64,000 bases of DNA from Channallabes apus (taxonomy: Eukaryota > Chordata > Actinopteri > Siluriformes > Clariidae). This document shows, piece by piece, positions 1 through 9,249 of the stretch. The stretch spans positions 16,493,691 to 16,557,690 of the forward strand of contig CM060115.1 in NCBI GenBank assembly GCA_030522415.1, read 5' to 3'. The notes beneath the pieces are model-generated. The model made no database searches. It saw only the letters and a program-made list of their open reading frames with translations, and was not told the DNA's origin. Made by a program: the position numbers and the translations under genes. How positions within the stretch are numbered: the first letter of the stretch is position 1; each line of letters starts with the position of its first letter.

Positions 1-92
1 TATTATACAAGTATGTGTTTGTTCATACGTGACATTCATATAAAATGCAATTCGTGATAAGTGTATGTTGTTAAAGTATTTGTGGATATGTA

Positions 93-676
93 TGTAACGA
101 CGCGGCTCGCGCGAGGGGCAGAGCCGCGCATAAACTGTTCAGAACGGGCCGGGTCGTGATACCGCGACACTCCGTGTGATCATTCGGTCGCACTGGTAAA
201 AGGTGTCAGGGCCAAAGACAAAGCGGGCTGAAGAAGACACAGACAAAGCCTCTGTCTGTCTAAGACAGAAAAAGTGAGAAAGTGAGGGGGACCGACACGC
301 ATCAGTTTAGCGCGCGCTCTCGGGTTAAAGTGCACAAAGCACAAACTCTACTCTCCCTCTTCCTATAAATTCTCAGTAAGGGCATAAACCCCGAGAGGAT
401 CTTTAGTTTTTTTGTTTTAGTTTCCAGAATCCTGTCCGTTCTCGTGTAGACGGCGGAGCTCTGGTTATTTTGTGTTTTCAGTTTTCTTTTGGTTTCCTTT
501 TAAGTTTCTTAATTAATAATCCCACGCTATCTCCAAACGGAAATGTCTTCCTGTGTCTGTCATAAGCTCTCAGTCACAACTCCTATTTCACTGACCCCCT
601 CTAAAGCCCTGCGTCAGGCATCTTATAATCAGTAAAACATCCTGTGGTGCGGATCTCTACACCGCACCCCCTAACA
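93..676 (+). mobile_element. Solo LTR inserted in repeat R
   Basis: A 584-bp block starts TGTAACGACG and ends CCCCTAACA, the TG...CA ends of an LTR. A TATA-like CCTATAAAT lies near 362. The paralogous copy of repeat R at 63600-63690 lacks the block, so it is an insertion. The flanks are ATGTA on the left and ATATA on the right, a poor 5-bp duplication, so the left boundary may be off by a few bases. No internal retroelement sequence remains. The parent family is not identified, and it differs from the other LTRs in the window. Confidence 0.65.
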
Positions 677-825
677 ATATAATTAGTAAAAAAAAATTTT
701 AATTAAGGATGTCTTGAAACATAATGCAGTAACTCTTTATTCATTTGAACGCGGTAAAGGTGTTTCCCCTGATCCCCTGATCTACCAGAGCCAAGTGAAA
801 AGAATCGCAATCAAACTGAACATAT

Positions 826-1005
826 AAGCTGAAATAAAATCAGTAGCAGCATTAACCCATGCTAGTAATTATTATGGTAGTCAATATTCATTCAAAATAA
901 TGTTTTTCAGCATTATTTCGAATTAATATTGACTACGATAATTATTAAAATAATTAACTAGTTTACTAGAGTGAGCTAATGCTGCTACTGATTTTATTTC
1001 AGCTT
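826..1005. repeat. Hairpin (inverted repeat) inside repeat R
   Basis: Bases 826-855 (AAGCTGAAATAAAATCAGTA and onward) pair with 977-1005, and an inner pair of arms continues toward the centre. Together they form a stem of roughly 75 bp around a short AT-rich loop. The outer arm sequence recurs near 59080-59140. Confidence 0.75.
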
Positions 1006-1097
1006 ACCAGTTTCTGAAACCCCCCATTTCTGCGAATTCCCCAATCAGCGAAACCGGTTTGATAACTTCACACCTATCATGAATGAAAGGTGATTAG

Positions 1098-1503
1098 TGT
1101 CACGAACTAACCGGGATGACCAGAATGATGATCGTGCTATCTGTCACGCACTAACCGGGATGAACAGATAGCCTTAGCAGTTAGCCCTGTAGCGTGAATG
1201 GTAAACCCAACCGCGGATAAACACGAGCGGGCAGGATAATCACGCGATTTACTATAAGGACTCTCACACTCAATGAGCACAGGAAAGACACAATCTAACC
1301 CTAGTCCTATAAACACACACTCAGTCTGAAAAGATAACCAAGAAAGTGAGTACTCACATATACTGGAACGATTCCGAACAGACATGGGCTTAACTCAATG
1401 ACAGAGCGATGTGCGCCGCCATCTTGTTTCCTTTTATGCTTTCAGCTTCGCGACCGCCTTACTTCCGGGTCCTAGTGCCGGTCGCGGCTGAGTGTGCATG
1501 ACA
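1098..1503 (-). repeat. 3' LTR of the Sushi-type Gypsy
   Basis: This 406-bp LTR reads TGTCATGCAC...TTCGTGACA on the minus strand. A near-duplicated 38-bp unit at its end (TGTCACGAACTAACC and TGTCACGCACTAACC, from 1098 and 1143) is present in both LTRs. The pol frame ends inside this LTR at 1434. Confidence 0.95.
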
Positions 1504-4500
1504 GTACCCCCCCGTCCAGGACCGACTCCGGACGGTCCCGCGGTGGGGGATACCCGGTGACGGTAGTCCCTAATGAGCCCGGAGTCGAGGATGAAGCGAG
1601 CCGGAACCCAGGACCGTTCCTCGGGGCCGTAGCCCTCCCAGTCGACCAGATACTGGGTGCCCCTGCCCCGAGGGCGCGAGTCGAGGATCCGTCGCACGGT
1701 GTAGGCGGGACCGCCGTCAATGATTCGGGGAGGAGGAGCAGGGGGGGTGGGTGGAACCATGGGTGAGGTGGTGAATGGTTTCAACTGTGAGGTATGGAAG
1801 ACGGGGTGGATCCGGAGCGCCGCAGGCAGCTGGAGCCGGTAGGTGACAGGGTTGATCCTGAGTGTGATGCGGTATGGCCCGATGAATCTTGGTGATAATT
1901 TTTTGGATTCGGTGTGCAGGTGGAGGTTCCTGGTTGATAGCCACACTTTGTCACCTACGTGGTACAATCGTCCCGGGGGGTGCCGGCGGCGGTGTTGGGC
2001 CACGTAGCTGGCGTTGGTGCGTCGGATGGCGAGGTTGGCTTGGTGCCATAGCCGCCGGCACCGGCGAACCAACTGTTGGGCCGATGGTACGTCAACCTCC
2101 GGTTCCTGGTGGGTGAACATTGGAGGCTGGAAACCATAGCACACCTCAAATGGGCTCAGGTTGGTGGCTGAGGAGACATGGAGGTTATGGGATAACTCGG
2201 CCCACTTGAGGTAGCGGGCCCAGGAGCGCTGGCGGTCCGCCACAAAACATCTCAGGTAGCGCTCCAGCTGTTGGTTGGTTCGCTCCGTCTGACCGTTCGT
2301 CTGAGGGTGGTAGCCGGAAGACAAACTGCAGGATGAATCGATCAGACGGCAGAAGGCCTTCCAGAACCGGGCGGTGAACTGGGGACCTCTGTCCGAGACG
2401 ATGTCCTTTGGGAACCCATGCAATCGGACTACGTGTTCCAGAATCAGCTCGGCTGTCTCCTTCGCTGACGGGAGTCCGGCGGGGGCCACCAGGTGCACTG
2501 CCTTGGAGAAGCGATCCACAATGGTCAGGATGACGTCTCTTCCATCCGAATCCGGCAGGCCCGTGATGAAATCCACGGCAATGTGGGACCAGGGTCGACG
2601 GGGAACTGGGAGTGGTTGGAGTTCCCCTGGAGTTGGTTGGTTAGTGTCCTTCGCCCTGGCACACATTGGGCACGCCCGAACGAACTCTGTGATCTCCCTC
2701 CTCATGGAGGGCCACCAGAAAGCCCGGCCGATGAAGGTGGTGGTTCTCCGGCTTCCCTGGTGTCCTGCGACGGGTGACGAATGGCCCCACTGGAGGACCT
2801 CAGTTCGGAGTCGTTCGGGGACGAAGAGCCGTCCGGGCGGCACACCTGCCGGTGCTGGGTCCCGGGTCAGTGCCTGGCGGACCCTCGTCTCCAGGTTCCA
2901 CTGCAGGGGTGCGATGATGCGGGTAGGTGGAAGGACAGGCACGGGGTCCGCCCGGGGCGTCTCTCGCTCGTGTTGCCGGGAGAGGGCGTCAGCCTTGGTG
3001 TTCTTCGACCCCGGGCGGTACGAGAGGTGGAAGTTGAATTGTTCGAAGAACAGTGCCCACCGTGCCTGTCGTGGGTTCAACTGCTTCAAACTGCGGATGG
3101 TGATCAGGTTTTGGTGGTCCGTCCAGACGATGAATGGCTCACTGGCGCCCTGGAGCCAGTGACGCCACTCCTCCAAGGCCCACTTTATGCCCAGCAGTTC
3201 GCGGTCCCCCACACCGTATCGCTGCTGAGTGGGGTTAAACTTTTTGGAGTAGAAGCCACATGGGTGCAGCTTCTGGTCTGGACCTCGTTGGGAGAGAACA
3301 GCGCCGGCGCCCACCTCCGACGCGTCCACCTCCACAACGAACGGTTGGCTGGCATCTGGATGGAGCAGGATGGGTGCGGTGGTGAACAGATGACAGAGTC
3401 GATGAAAAGCTGAGATGGCGGTAGGGTTGAGTCGAAAGGAACTGTTGGAGAGCCTGGTAAGGGCAGTGAGCGGTGCTGCAACTGTACTGTAGCCCCGGAT
3501 AAAGCGACGATAAAAGTTCGCAAACCCGAGAAAGCGTTGGAGCTGTTTGAGTGTCCTGGGTAGGGGCCAGTGACGTACAACCTCCAGCTTCTGCGGGTCC
3601 ATGGCCACACCCTGGGGCGAGATGACAAAACCCAGGAACGTGGTGGAGTGCTCGTGAAAAGCACACTTCTCCAGCTTACAGTACAGCTGGTGGGCGAGCA
3701 ATCTCTTAAGGACAGCTCGAACGTGTTTGGTGTGTTCAGTGGGGGTGCGTGAATAAATTAAAATGTCATCCAGATAAACAAACACCCATCGGCCTAGCAT
3801 GTCCCTGAGGACATCGTTGATGAAAGCTTGGAAGGCCGAGGGTGCGTTACAGAGACCAAACGGGATGACCAGGCTCTCATAGTGTCCGGTAGGGGTGATG
3901 AAGGCTGTCTTCCACTCATCACCCTCTCTGATGCGCACCAAGTTGTAGGCGCTCCGGAGGTCCAACTTAGTGAACATGGTGGCACCAGAGAGGGCGTCCA
4001 GGGCTGAGTTGGTGAGAGGCAGAGGGTGACGATTCCGAATGGTGATCTTATTTAGCCCCCGATAGTCGACACATGGACGAAGTTCGCCCCCTTTCTTCTT
4101 TACAAAGAAGAACCCCGCGGCAGCCGGCGAAGAGGAGGGCCTGATGGTGCCATTTCGCAGGGCGTTGGTGACATACTCCTCCATAGCCTGGGTCTCGTTG
4201 GTAGAGAGGGAGTAGAGATGGCCGCGGGGGGGGCTGGAGCCTGGCTGGAGCTCAATGGCTAGGTCGTAGGGTCTGTGAGGTGGAAGGTGGCTGGCCCAGC
4301 GTTTACAGAACACTTCAGCCAGGTCTTGATATGGTGGGGGAATGGCGTGGATGTCGACGTCGGGGGCCTCGGACTCCCTGGAACACGTCCCAGCCTGGGC
4401 CTGTAGGCATAAGTCGGTACAGGTCGGCCCCCATTGAAGGATCCGGTTCTGAGACCAGGAGATGAGTGGGTCGTGTTGTAAGAGCCAGGGATAGCCGAGG

Positions 4501-4781
4501 ATGATGGGTGGAGATGATATGGGTGTGAGGTGAAACTGTATGGACTCCTGATGTTGGCCGAGGACGAGAGTGATGGGTAGAGTCTGCTGGGTGATGGGGC
4601 TGGATGAGAGGGGCCGCCCGTCGACTGAGATGATTCTCATTGGCTGGGATAACGCCTCAATCTTTACCCCCAATCCCCTGGCGTATGTTGAGTCAATGAA
4701 GTTACCCGCGGCACCGGAATCGATGAACGCGGCACTTCTGACCCGTTTGTGGCCAAGGTGGAGGGTTACTTGAACCGTGAG
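1434..4781 (-). CDS. pol: Gypsy Pol: protease, RT, RNase H, integrase, chromodomain
   Basis: This uninterrupted frame encodes the retrotransposon polyprotein. The frame opens after a TGA at 4782-4784, and the first methionine is at 4673, already past the protease centre. The protease motif D-S-G-A lies at 4710-4721. Counted from that methionine, the RT fingers/palm begin near residue 190 and the catalytic YLDD is at about residue 300. RNase H (VDAS) follows, then the integrase HHCC zinc domain near 625-680 and an integrase core with D, D and E, the last two separated by 35 residues, near 700-790. A GPY/F module comes next, and a chromodomain (YLVDWEGYG) near 985-1040. The chromodomain probably directs integration to particular chromatin, as in other chromoviruses. 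The frame runs through the polypurine tract into the LTR and stops at 1434. All catalytic motifs visible are intact. Confidence 0.93.
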   Translation of the reverse strand, partial: LTVQVTLHLGHKRVRSAAFIDSGAAGNFIDSTYARGLGVKIEALSQPMRIISVDGRPLSSSPITQQTLPITLVLGQHQESIQFHLTPISSPPIILGYPWLLQHDPLISWSQNRILQWGPTCTDLCLQAQAGTCSRESEAPDVDIHAIPPPYQDLAEVFCKRWASHLPPHRPYDLAIELQPGSSPPRGHLYSLSTNETQAMEEYVTNALRNGTIRPSSSPAAAGFFFVKKKGGELRPCVDYRGLNKITIRNRHPLPLTNSALDALSGATMFTKLDLRSAYNLVRIREGDEWKTAFITPTGHYESLVIPFGLCNAPSAFQAFINDVLRDMLGRWVFVYLDDILIYSRTPTEHTKHVRAVLKRLLAHQLYCKLEKCAFHEHSTTFLGFVISPQGVAMDPQKLEVVRHWPLPRTLKQLQRFLGFANFYRRFIRGYSTVAAPLTALTRLSNSSFRLNPTAISAFHRLCHLFTTAPILLHPDASQPFVVEVDASEVGAGAVLSQRGPDQKLHPCGFYSKKFNPTQQRYGVGDRELLGIKWALEEWRHWLQGASEPFIVWTDHQNLITIRSLKQLNPRQARWALFFEQFNFHLSYRPGSKNTKADALSRQHERETPRADPVPVLPPTRIIAPLQWNLETRVRQALTRDPAPAGVPPGRLFVPERLRTEVLQWGHSSPVAGHQGSRRTTTFIGRAFWWPSMRREITEFVRACPMCARAKDTNQPTPGELQPLPVPRRPWSHIAVDFITGLPDSDGRDVILTIVDRFSKAVHLVAPAGLPSAKETAELILEHVVRLHGFPKDIVSDRGPQFTARFWKAFCRLIDSSCSLSSGYHPQTNGQTERTNQQLERYLRCFVADRQRSWARYLKWAELSHNLHVSSATNLSPFEVCYGFQPPMFTHQEPEVDVPSAQQLVRRCRRLWHQANLAIRRTNASYVAQHRRRHPPGRLYHVGDKVWLSTRNLHLHTESKKLSPRFIGPYRITLRINPVTYRLQLPAALRIHPVFHTSQLKPFTTSPMVPPTPPAPPPRIIDGGPAYTVRRILDSRPRGRGTQYLVDWEGYGPEERSWVPARFILDSGLIRDYRHRVSPTAGPSGVGPGRGGTVMHTQPRPALGPGSKAVAKLKA
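1504..1513 (-). promoter_or_regulatory. Polypurine tract of the Sushi-type Gypsy
   Basis: Directly upstream of the 3' LTR the minus strand reads GGGGGGGTAC, the expected position and composition of the plus-strand DNA primer. It lies within the open pol frame, so the same bases are coding and priming. Confidence 0.8.
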
Positions 4782-4845
4782 TCAAAGGCGGTGTGATCGG
4801 TGGTGGCGGAGAGGTGGATGGTACCCGGGGAGTCTCTCCTCTCTC

Positions 4846-5873
4846 TCACCGGGTCTGGGCGTTTCCCGGACGAGACGGGCAGGTGGCTCGGTGGTGCGCT
4901 GCTGAGCCGCAATAGGCGCACAGTCCCTCACGGTAACGTCTCTGGCGTTCCGCCACGGTCAGGGAGGCGCGTCCTAGTTGCATGGGTTCCCCGGCTCCGG
5001 TGTCAACCACGGCAGGGGGTGGAGATCCGACACGTCCAGGAAAAGCTGTGGTGACGGTGGGTGGTGGTCTTGGTGCAGTGGATGGTGGCGGCAGGGTTCG
5101 AGGTGCTGGCTTCGGACGAGAGAGGAGGCGCTGATCGATCCGGAGGGCTAGCTGGATTAGCCCCTCCAGTGTGGCTGGGAGCTCTCGTCCGGCTAGCTCG
5201 TCTTTGATACAATTAGCCAGCCCCTCGAAGTAGGACGTCCGGAGAGCTGCGTCTCCCCACGAGGTCTGGATAGCGAGGGTCCGGAACTCTGCGGTATATC
5301 TACTCACGGACAGTCCTCCCTGTCGCAGGTGGTAGAGCTTTATGTCGGTCTCCACCTCGCCCGCGGGATGTTCAAATGTTAGCTTGAGCTGACGGGTGAA
5401 TTCATTATATGAGTGCGCAGTGTCTGTGTCAGCGCGCAAGACTGCCGTGGCCCACTCTGCTGCCTGCCCTGATAGCAACGAGACGAGGAGTGCAATGCGC
5501 AGCCGGTCGGTGGAGTACTTGGTGGCATTGAACTCAAACACCAGTTCCAGCGATGTTAAGAACACACTGCATTTCCCATCCGTGCCATCCCATTTATCTG
5601 GAAGAGCTAGAAAAACGTCAGAAGGGGGGGGGGGTGGTGCGGTGCCGCGACCGACGCGGCGGGCGGACCGCTAGCCAGCCCACTAACCGCCGCCCGAAGG
5701 CCCGCGTTCTCCTGCCTAAGCTCCGCGACCTCGCGGCGCAAGGCCGCGGTGTCTCGGACACTCCGGCGCAGAGAATCGAGCTCCGCGGTTAGCGCATTAA
5801 TGAGCAAAGCATGCTGGTCAACCACACCGCGAAGGCGGGCGTAATCCGCTGGGTTTACTGCAGGCTCTGTCAT
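4846..5873 (-). CDS. gag: Gypsy Gag with zinc knuckle, frameshifted at a G-run
   Basis: This is the capsid-nucleocapsid protein that packages the element RNA. The start ATG (minus strand, 5871-5873) lies inside the primer-binding site, two bases after the LTR. The first 88 codons contain a leucine- and arginine-rich coiled-coil-like stretch. The frame then closes at 5607 next to a run of G residues (about 5627-5636). The other frame continues as the capsid region (from 5565) with motif LLSGQAAEWA. It ends in a CCHC knuckle, CAYCGSAAHHRATC, near 4890. The break is either a homopolymer slip in the element or an assembly error. The capsid frame stops with TGA at 4846-4848, and protease is in another frame. 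Whether expression uses readthrough, frameshifting or is lost cannot be decided from one copy. Confidence 0.85.
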
Positions 5874-5874
5874 T
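5864..5874 (-). promoter_or_regulatory. Self-priming primer-binding site
   Basis: One base after the 5' LTR the minus strand reads AATGACAGAGC. This is the exact complement of GCTCTGTCATT inside the LTR at 6175-6185. No TGG-starting tRNA primer site is present. The arrangement matches the Tf1/Sushi group, in which the 5' end of the RNA folds back to prime reverse transcription. The gag ATG lies inside this site. Confidence 0.85.
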
Positions 5875-5875
5875 C

Positions 5876-6281
5876 TGTCACGAACTAACCGGGATGACCA
5901 GAATGATGATCGTGCTATCTGTCACGCACTAACCGGGATGAACAGATAGCCTTAGCAGTTAGCCCTGTAGCGTGAATGGTAAACCCAAACGCGGATAAAC
6001 ACGAGCGGGCAGGATAATCACGCGATTTACTATAAGGACTCTCACACTCAATGAGCACAGGAAAGACACAATCTAACCCTAGTCCTATAAACACACACTC
6101 AGTCTGAAAAGATAACCAAGAAAGTGAGTACTCACATATACTGGAACGATTCCGAACAGACATGGGCTTAACTCAATGACAGAGCGATGTGCGCCGCCAT
6201 CTTGTTTCCTTTTATGCTTTCAGCTTCGCGACCGCCTTACTTCCGGGTCCTAGTGCCGGTCGCGGCTGAGTGTGCATGACA
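5876..6281 (-). repeat. 5' LTR of the Sushi-type Gypsy
   Basis: This 406-bp LTR is the near-identical twin of 1098-1503 and holds the promoter. A short U3 of about 96 bp runs from 6281 to the predicted transcript start near 6185, followed by a long R-U5. Confidence 0.95.
6185..6216 (-). promoter_or_regulatory. LTR core promoter: TATA box and predicted transcript start
   Basis: CATAAAAGG (minus strand, 6207-6216) lies about 30 bases upstream of GCTCTGTCATT. Self-priming needs the transcript to start at exactly that sequence, so the TATA spacing and the primer complementarity agree on a start at or next to 6185. Confidence 0.75.
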
Positions 6282-6286
6282 ATTAG

Positions 6287-7357
6287 AGGGATTACAGTAA
6301 CTGGGCTCCTGGGGTGTCAGCTCGGAGAGCGCTGTCGTGTTGTACTCAGAGAATAGATTTAAACAGAATCATGTTTTAAACAAAAATAACATTGTATTAG
6401 CTCAACTTTATTAAAGATTATTCACTTTTGTATTATTTGAATTCGTCTTTTTGTACACACATGCGCGGGCATCTTTAAATTTGAACAGAAAACTTAAGCG
6501 GCTGAATGAAGTTAAATATACACAATAAATTAATAATTGCGTTTGCTTTACATTTGAGCACTCATTGAGCTTTTTCATTTTATATACAACCATATCATAT
6601 AAATGTGCCTAATGCTGTTTTATTTATATTCTACAACATTACATGCAGTTTGTAATTTACTGTACTTTGAAAATGTAACCTACGTATCTACAGTATAACC
6701 ATATTTAACTACTTCAGCAGTGAATGAGAAATTTGGTCGGTCTGGCTTTTAGATAAAGTTCTTATTTGATATAATTTTATTATTAATTAATTATCTTATT
6801 ATAAATATGATTATTATTCTCTATATTACTGTCGAGTATAGTCCTTATGGACAGTCGTATTATGCTTTCTCGATGTTATTTATCTCTCTATATATTCTCT
6901 AATTATGACTTAAGTAAATCGGTTCACATCGGAACACGCAGGCATGTTGGAAAAGCCAGCGTTTATCTAGAGAGTAGCCTACTGTATATAAGTCCGAGCT
7001 GCGGGTTTATACATGCCGATAAATTAATTTTAGATGGATTTTAAAGCATATTTTTTAGGCCTAAATATTCATTTAAATTAATGGCCAGGTGTATTACGAA
7101 GGTGTATCTGCACGGAGAGATTGTGTGTGTGTCCACGGAGAGTTTGTGTGTCTGCGTGCGTGTCTCATACTGTACTATGGGTGTGTATGCACAGAGAGTT
7201 TGTGGGTGTGTCCTTCAAACATGCTTCCAACCAACCAACCAACCAACCAACCAACCCTGGCCTCCAAACTCAGAACCTAGGTGTCAAACCCGATAACTGC
7301 TCCTTTGATCTGCTGGTTACGGCGGGGCGTCGACTGTTGATCAGTGTAAAGTAGCCT
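6287..7357 (+). repeat. Repeat R, left copy, part 2
   Basis: The repeat continues after the Gypsy. Bases 6288-6420 match the reverse complement of about 61690-61856. Bases 6845-6945 match 61525-61575 joined across the nested insertions to 46915-46965. Bases 7265-7350 (CGATAACTGC, GGCGGGGCGTC, CTGATCAGTGTAAAGTA-like) match 46628-46760. A (CCAA)n run lies at 7227-7256. Short open frames here are not convincing genes. Confidence 0.7.
7227..7256. repeat. (CCAA)n microsatellite
   Basis: About seven tandem CCAA units are visible. Confidence 0.95.
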
Positions 7358-8865
7358 GTAAAAGCCAAGCTCTTCCCCAAAACTAGTGTGAATATAAGAA
7401 GTCAATGAATGAGAATACAAGGTTGATACACCCATGGACTGTGAAGCAGAATGTCACCAGCCAGACCAACCAGGTCTTCCAGGTCTTAATGTAACTCCAA
7501 TCTGGAGATTCTTTTGGTGTGCTTAACCTCTCCACACATGTACCTAATTAATCATTCACAACTCAGCCTTAAGCACACTGAGATATTCAGTTAGCGCTGC
7601 AGTAAGTTACTCGTTTGCCTTGTGCTTACCTTTTAGTGTTATATTCAGTGTTGTAATCAGTGTGTTCTTGTTTTGTTGCTGACCCTGCTCGTTCTTTGGA
7701 TTAATCATTCACCTTTCCCCTTGGAACCCTGCCTTATTGTGGAAAGATTATTGTGTATGACCTTGCCTGCTTTACAGACTCTCACTTCTGTCTTGTGTTT
7801 TAGGAGAAGATCGCTCTCGCTGTTGGACTCTCGGTGTACAACTCAGGACTGGTAAAAGGACTTTGATTATTTTCCTTCCCTGCTGGATTTGTTATTCACG
7901 CTGATTCTCTACCTTGCCCCCTCTGCAACTCTCACGATAGTATAAACACCACGCGTAAGTGCATCTGAGTTCGTAGACATCACAGGAGAAAGAGATTATT
8001 TTTTGTACTGGCTTTTGAGAGCTCATGAGAGTTACATCTGTATACTCAGATTTTTGTCTGCTTGCAAAGTGAATCAATATCAGGTGGGTGATCATGCTCA
8101 TTTCACTCGAGTACAGGGTGGATTCCCTCCCACCCAGTGGGAAGAGGTGCGCAGAGGATTGATAGCAGCAGAGAAAGTTAAATTCTGGATTGGAATGTGG
8201 AAGGAGGATGTAGAGGGAGTTGGGAGGTTTGTGACAGTTGCCTTTACTTTATTGGATGAACTTTAATGTTGCCTTTTTATGCTGTCCATAATTTCCATGC
8301 TCATTTCCTCTTTGACTTTGCCTAACCATCAATCATTTTCTCCCATAAAGTTTTCATAGTTTGCTTTTTCTATGATCCATTTCCCCCCTGATCCTTCTGT
8401 GGCTGAGAAGCACCAGTTCAGAAAATAATTTCTTCACTTCTTATAGCATCATCTTGATATAATGATCAATTGAACACTGTTTAAAGTCCAAAGTTATCTA
8501 ACCTATATAACCTAACTGTTATCTCTTTTTATCTTCTCTTTTCTACTCTCTTCCCCACCCCTCTCTCTCCCTCTCCCTGTCTCTCTCTGTTGAGGTACAT
8601 ACGAGCAGCACTGTTTATTGTTATTTAAATTCTGGGTTATTTCGGGTACTTTAAACACATCGTTCTGCTGCTCATGTTGGGTCATATGAGGTGTGGTTGG
8701 TCATTTACAAATGAACACCTGGTTGGGTTATTTTGACCCAATAACTGGTTGATTCATTATTCTCTCGTTTCTCCAAAAGACAGCATGCAAAATGTTCGAA
8801 ATATTACTGTTATTGTGTCACAGGTGTAGTTTTAAGAGTTGTTTAGGCAGGAATGCGTGTGTATA
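7358..8865. other. No gene recognised
   Basis: This is mixed-composition sequence with scattered stops. The 7430-7980 part has the look of an untranslated or leader segment (TTAATCATTCAC appears twice, near 7548 and 7701), but no coding motif was found. CT-rich tracts lie at 8520-8590. Nothing here can be assigned. Confidence 0.4.
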
Positions 8866-9235
8866 CAGCTCAAAACCTCCATCCTCTCACAGCCGGGGGC
8901 ATAGCGAGATCTAATTGGCCGAGCTCTCTCAGGGGGAAGGGATGAGAGGTACTTGCGCTCCCACATTTATCACAGCTCTACAGCCAATCAGGCTAGTGCT
9001 TTCCTCTGAGTGTGTTACTCCGCCCCTAACGGTGTGTGAGCAAGCAGTTCGAAAAGATGCGGTCGGCTGACGTCACGCGGTTCGGAGGAAACACGTGATA
9101 GTCTTAACCCTCCCGACTGAATGGTAGTGTTAGCCTTAATGAGGGAGCCCCCTAGTCACGGGGAGGAATTGGCCACGACTAAATTGAGGAGAAAATTTGA
9201 AAAAAAAAAATAATAATAATAATAATTAAAAGAAA
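8866..9235 (+). mobile_element. SINE-like repeat with A-rich tail
   Basis: The 3' part (9056-9230: GCGGTCGGCTGACG, TTCGGAGGAAACACGTGATA, GGGAGCCCCCTAGT, then an A-rich tail) recurs at 22434-22615. The A-rich 3' end fixes the orientation. The head, from about 8880, is not resolved to a particular small RNA. There is no coding capacity. Confidence 0.65.
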
Positions 9236-9249
9236 AAATGCCCCAACAA

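Larger units (their letters stand above)
1..1092 (+). repeat. Repeat R, left copy, part 1 (interrupted by a solo LTR)
   Basis: This AT-rich repeat also occurs inverted at the right edge of the window. Bases 50-92 joined to 677-770 match the reverse complement of about 63578-63690, and 1045-1080 matches the reverse complement of 61868-61905. It continues at 6287 after the Gypsy insertion. The copies are clearly diverged, so this is an old dispersed family rather than a recent duplication. No transposase is recognisable in this part. The class is unknown. Confidence 0.7.
1098..6281 (-). mobile_element. Complete Ty3/Gypsy chromovirus (Tf1/Sushi type), full length
   Basis: The 5184-bp element is bounded by two 406-bp LTRs and by a perfect 5-bp duplication, ATTAG, at 1093-1097 and 6282-6286. 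The LTRs differ at one visible base (C near 1211, A near 5989), so the insertion is young. On the minus strand it holds LTR, primer site, gag, protease, reverse transcriptase, RNase H, integrase with a C-terminal chromodomain, polypurine tract and LTR. The pol frame is fully open. The gag frame is broken at a G-run, and the gag to protease join crosses frames. The chromodomain and the self-priming layout place it in the Tf1/Sushi group known from fishes. Confidence 0.95.

Noticed and set aside
1137..1385. Identical 82-codon frames in both Gypsy LTRs (also 5915-6163)
   Set aside because: They are LTR sequence read on the element strand and have no domain; duplication follows from the LTR pair.
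2374..3162. Long plus-strand frame opposite Gypsy pol
   Set aside because: It is the GC-rich antisense shadow of the RNase H-integrase coding region.
1098..6281. Standard tRNA primer site for the Sushi Gypsy
   Set aside because: No TGG-starting tRNA complement follows the LTR; the exact LTR complement supports self-priming.
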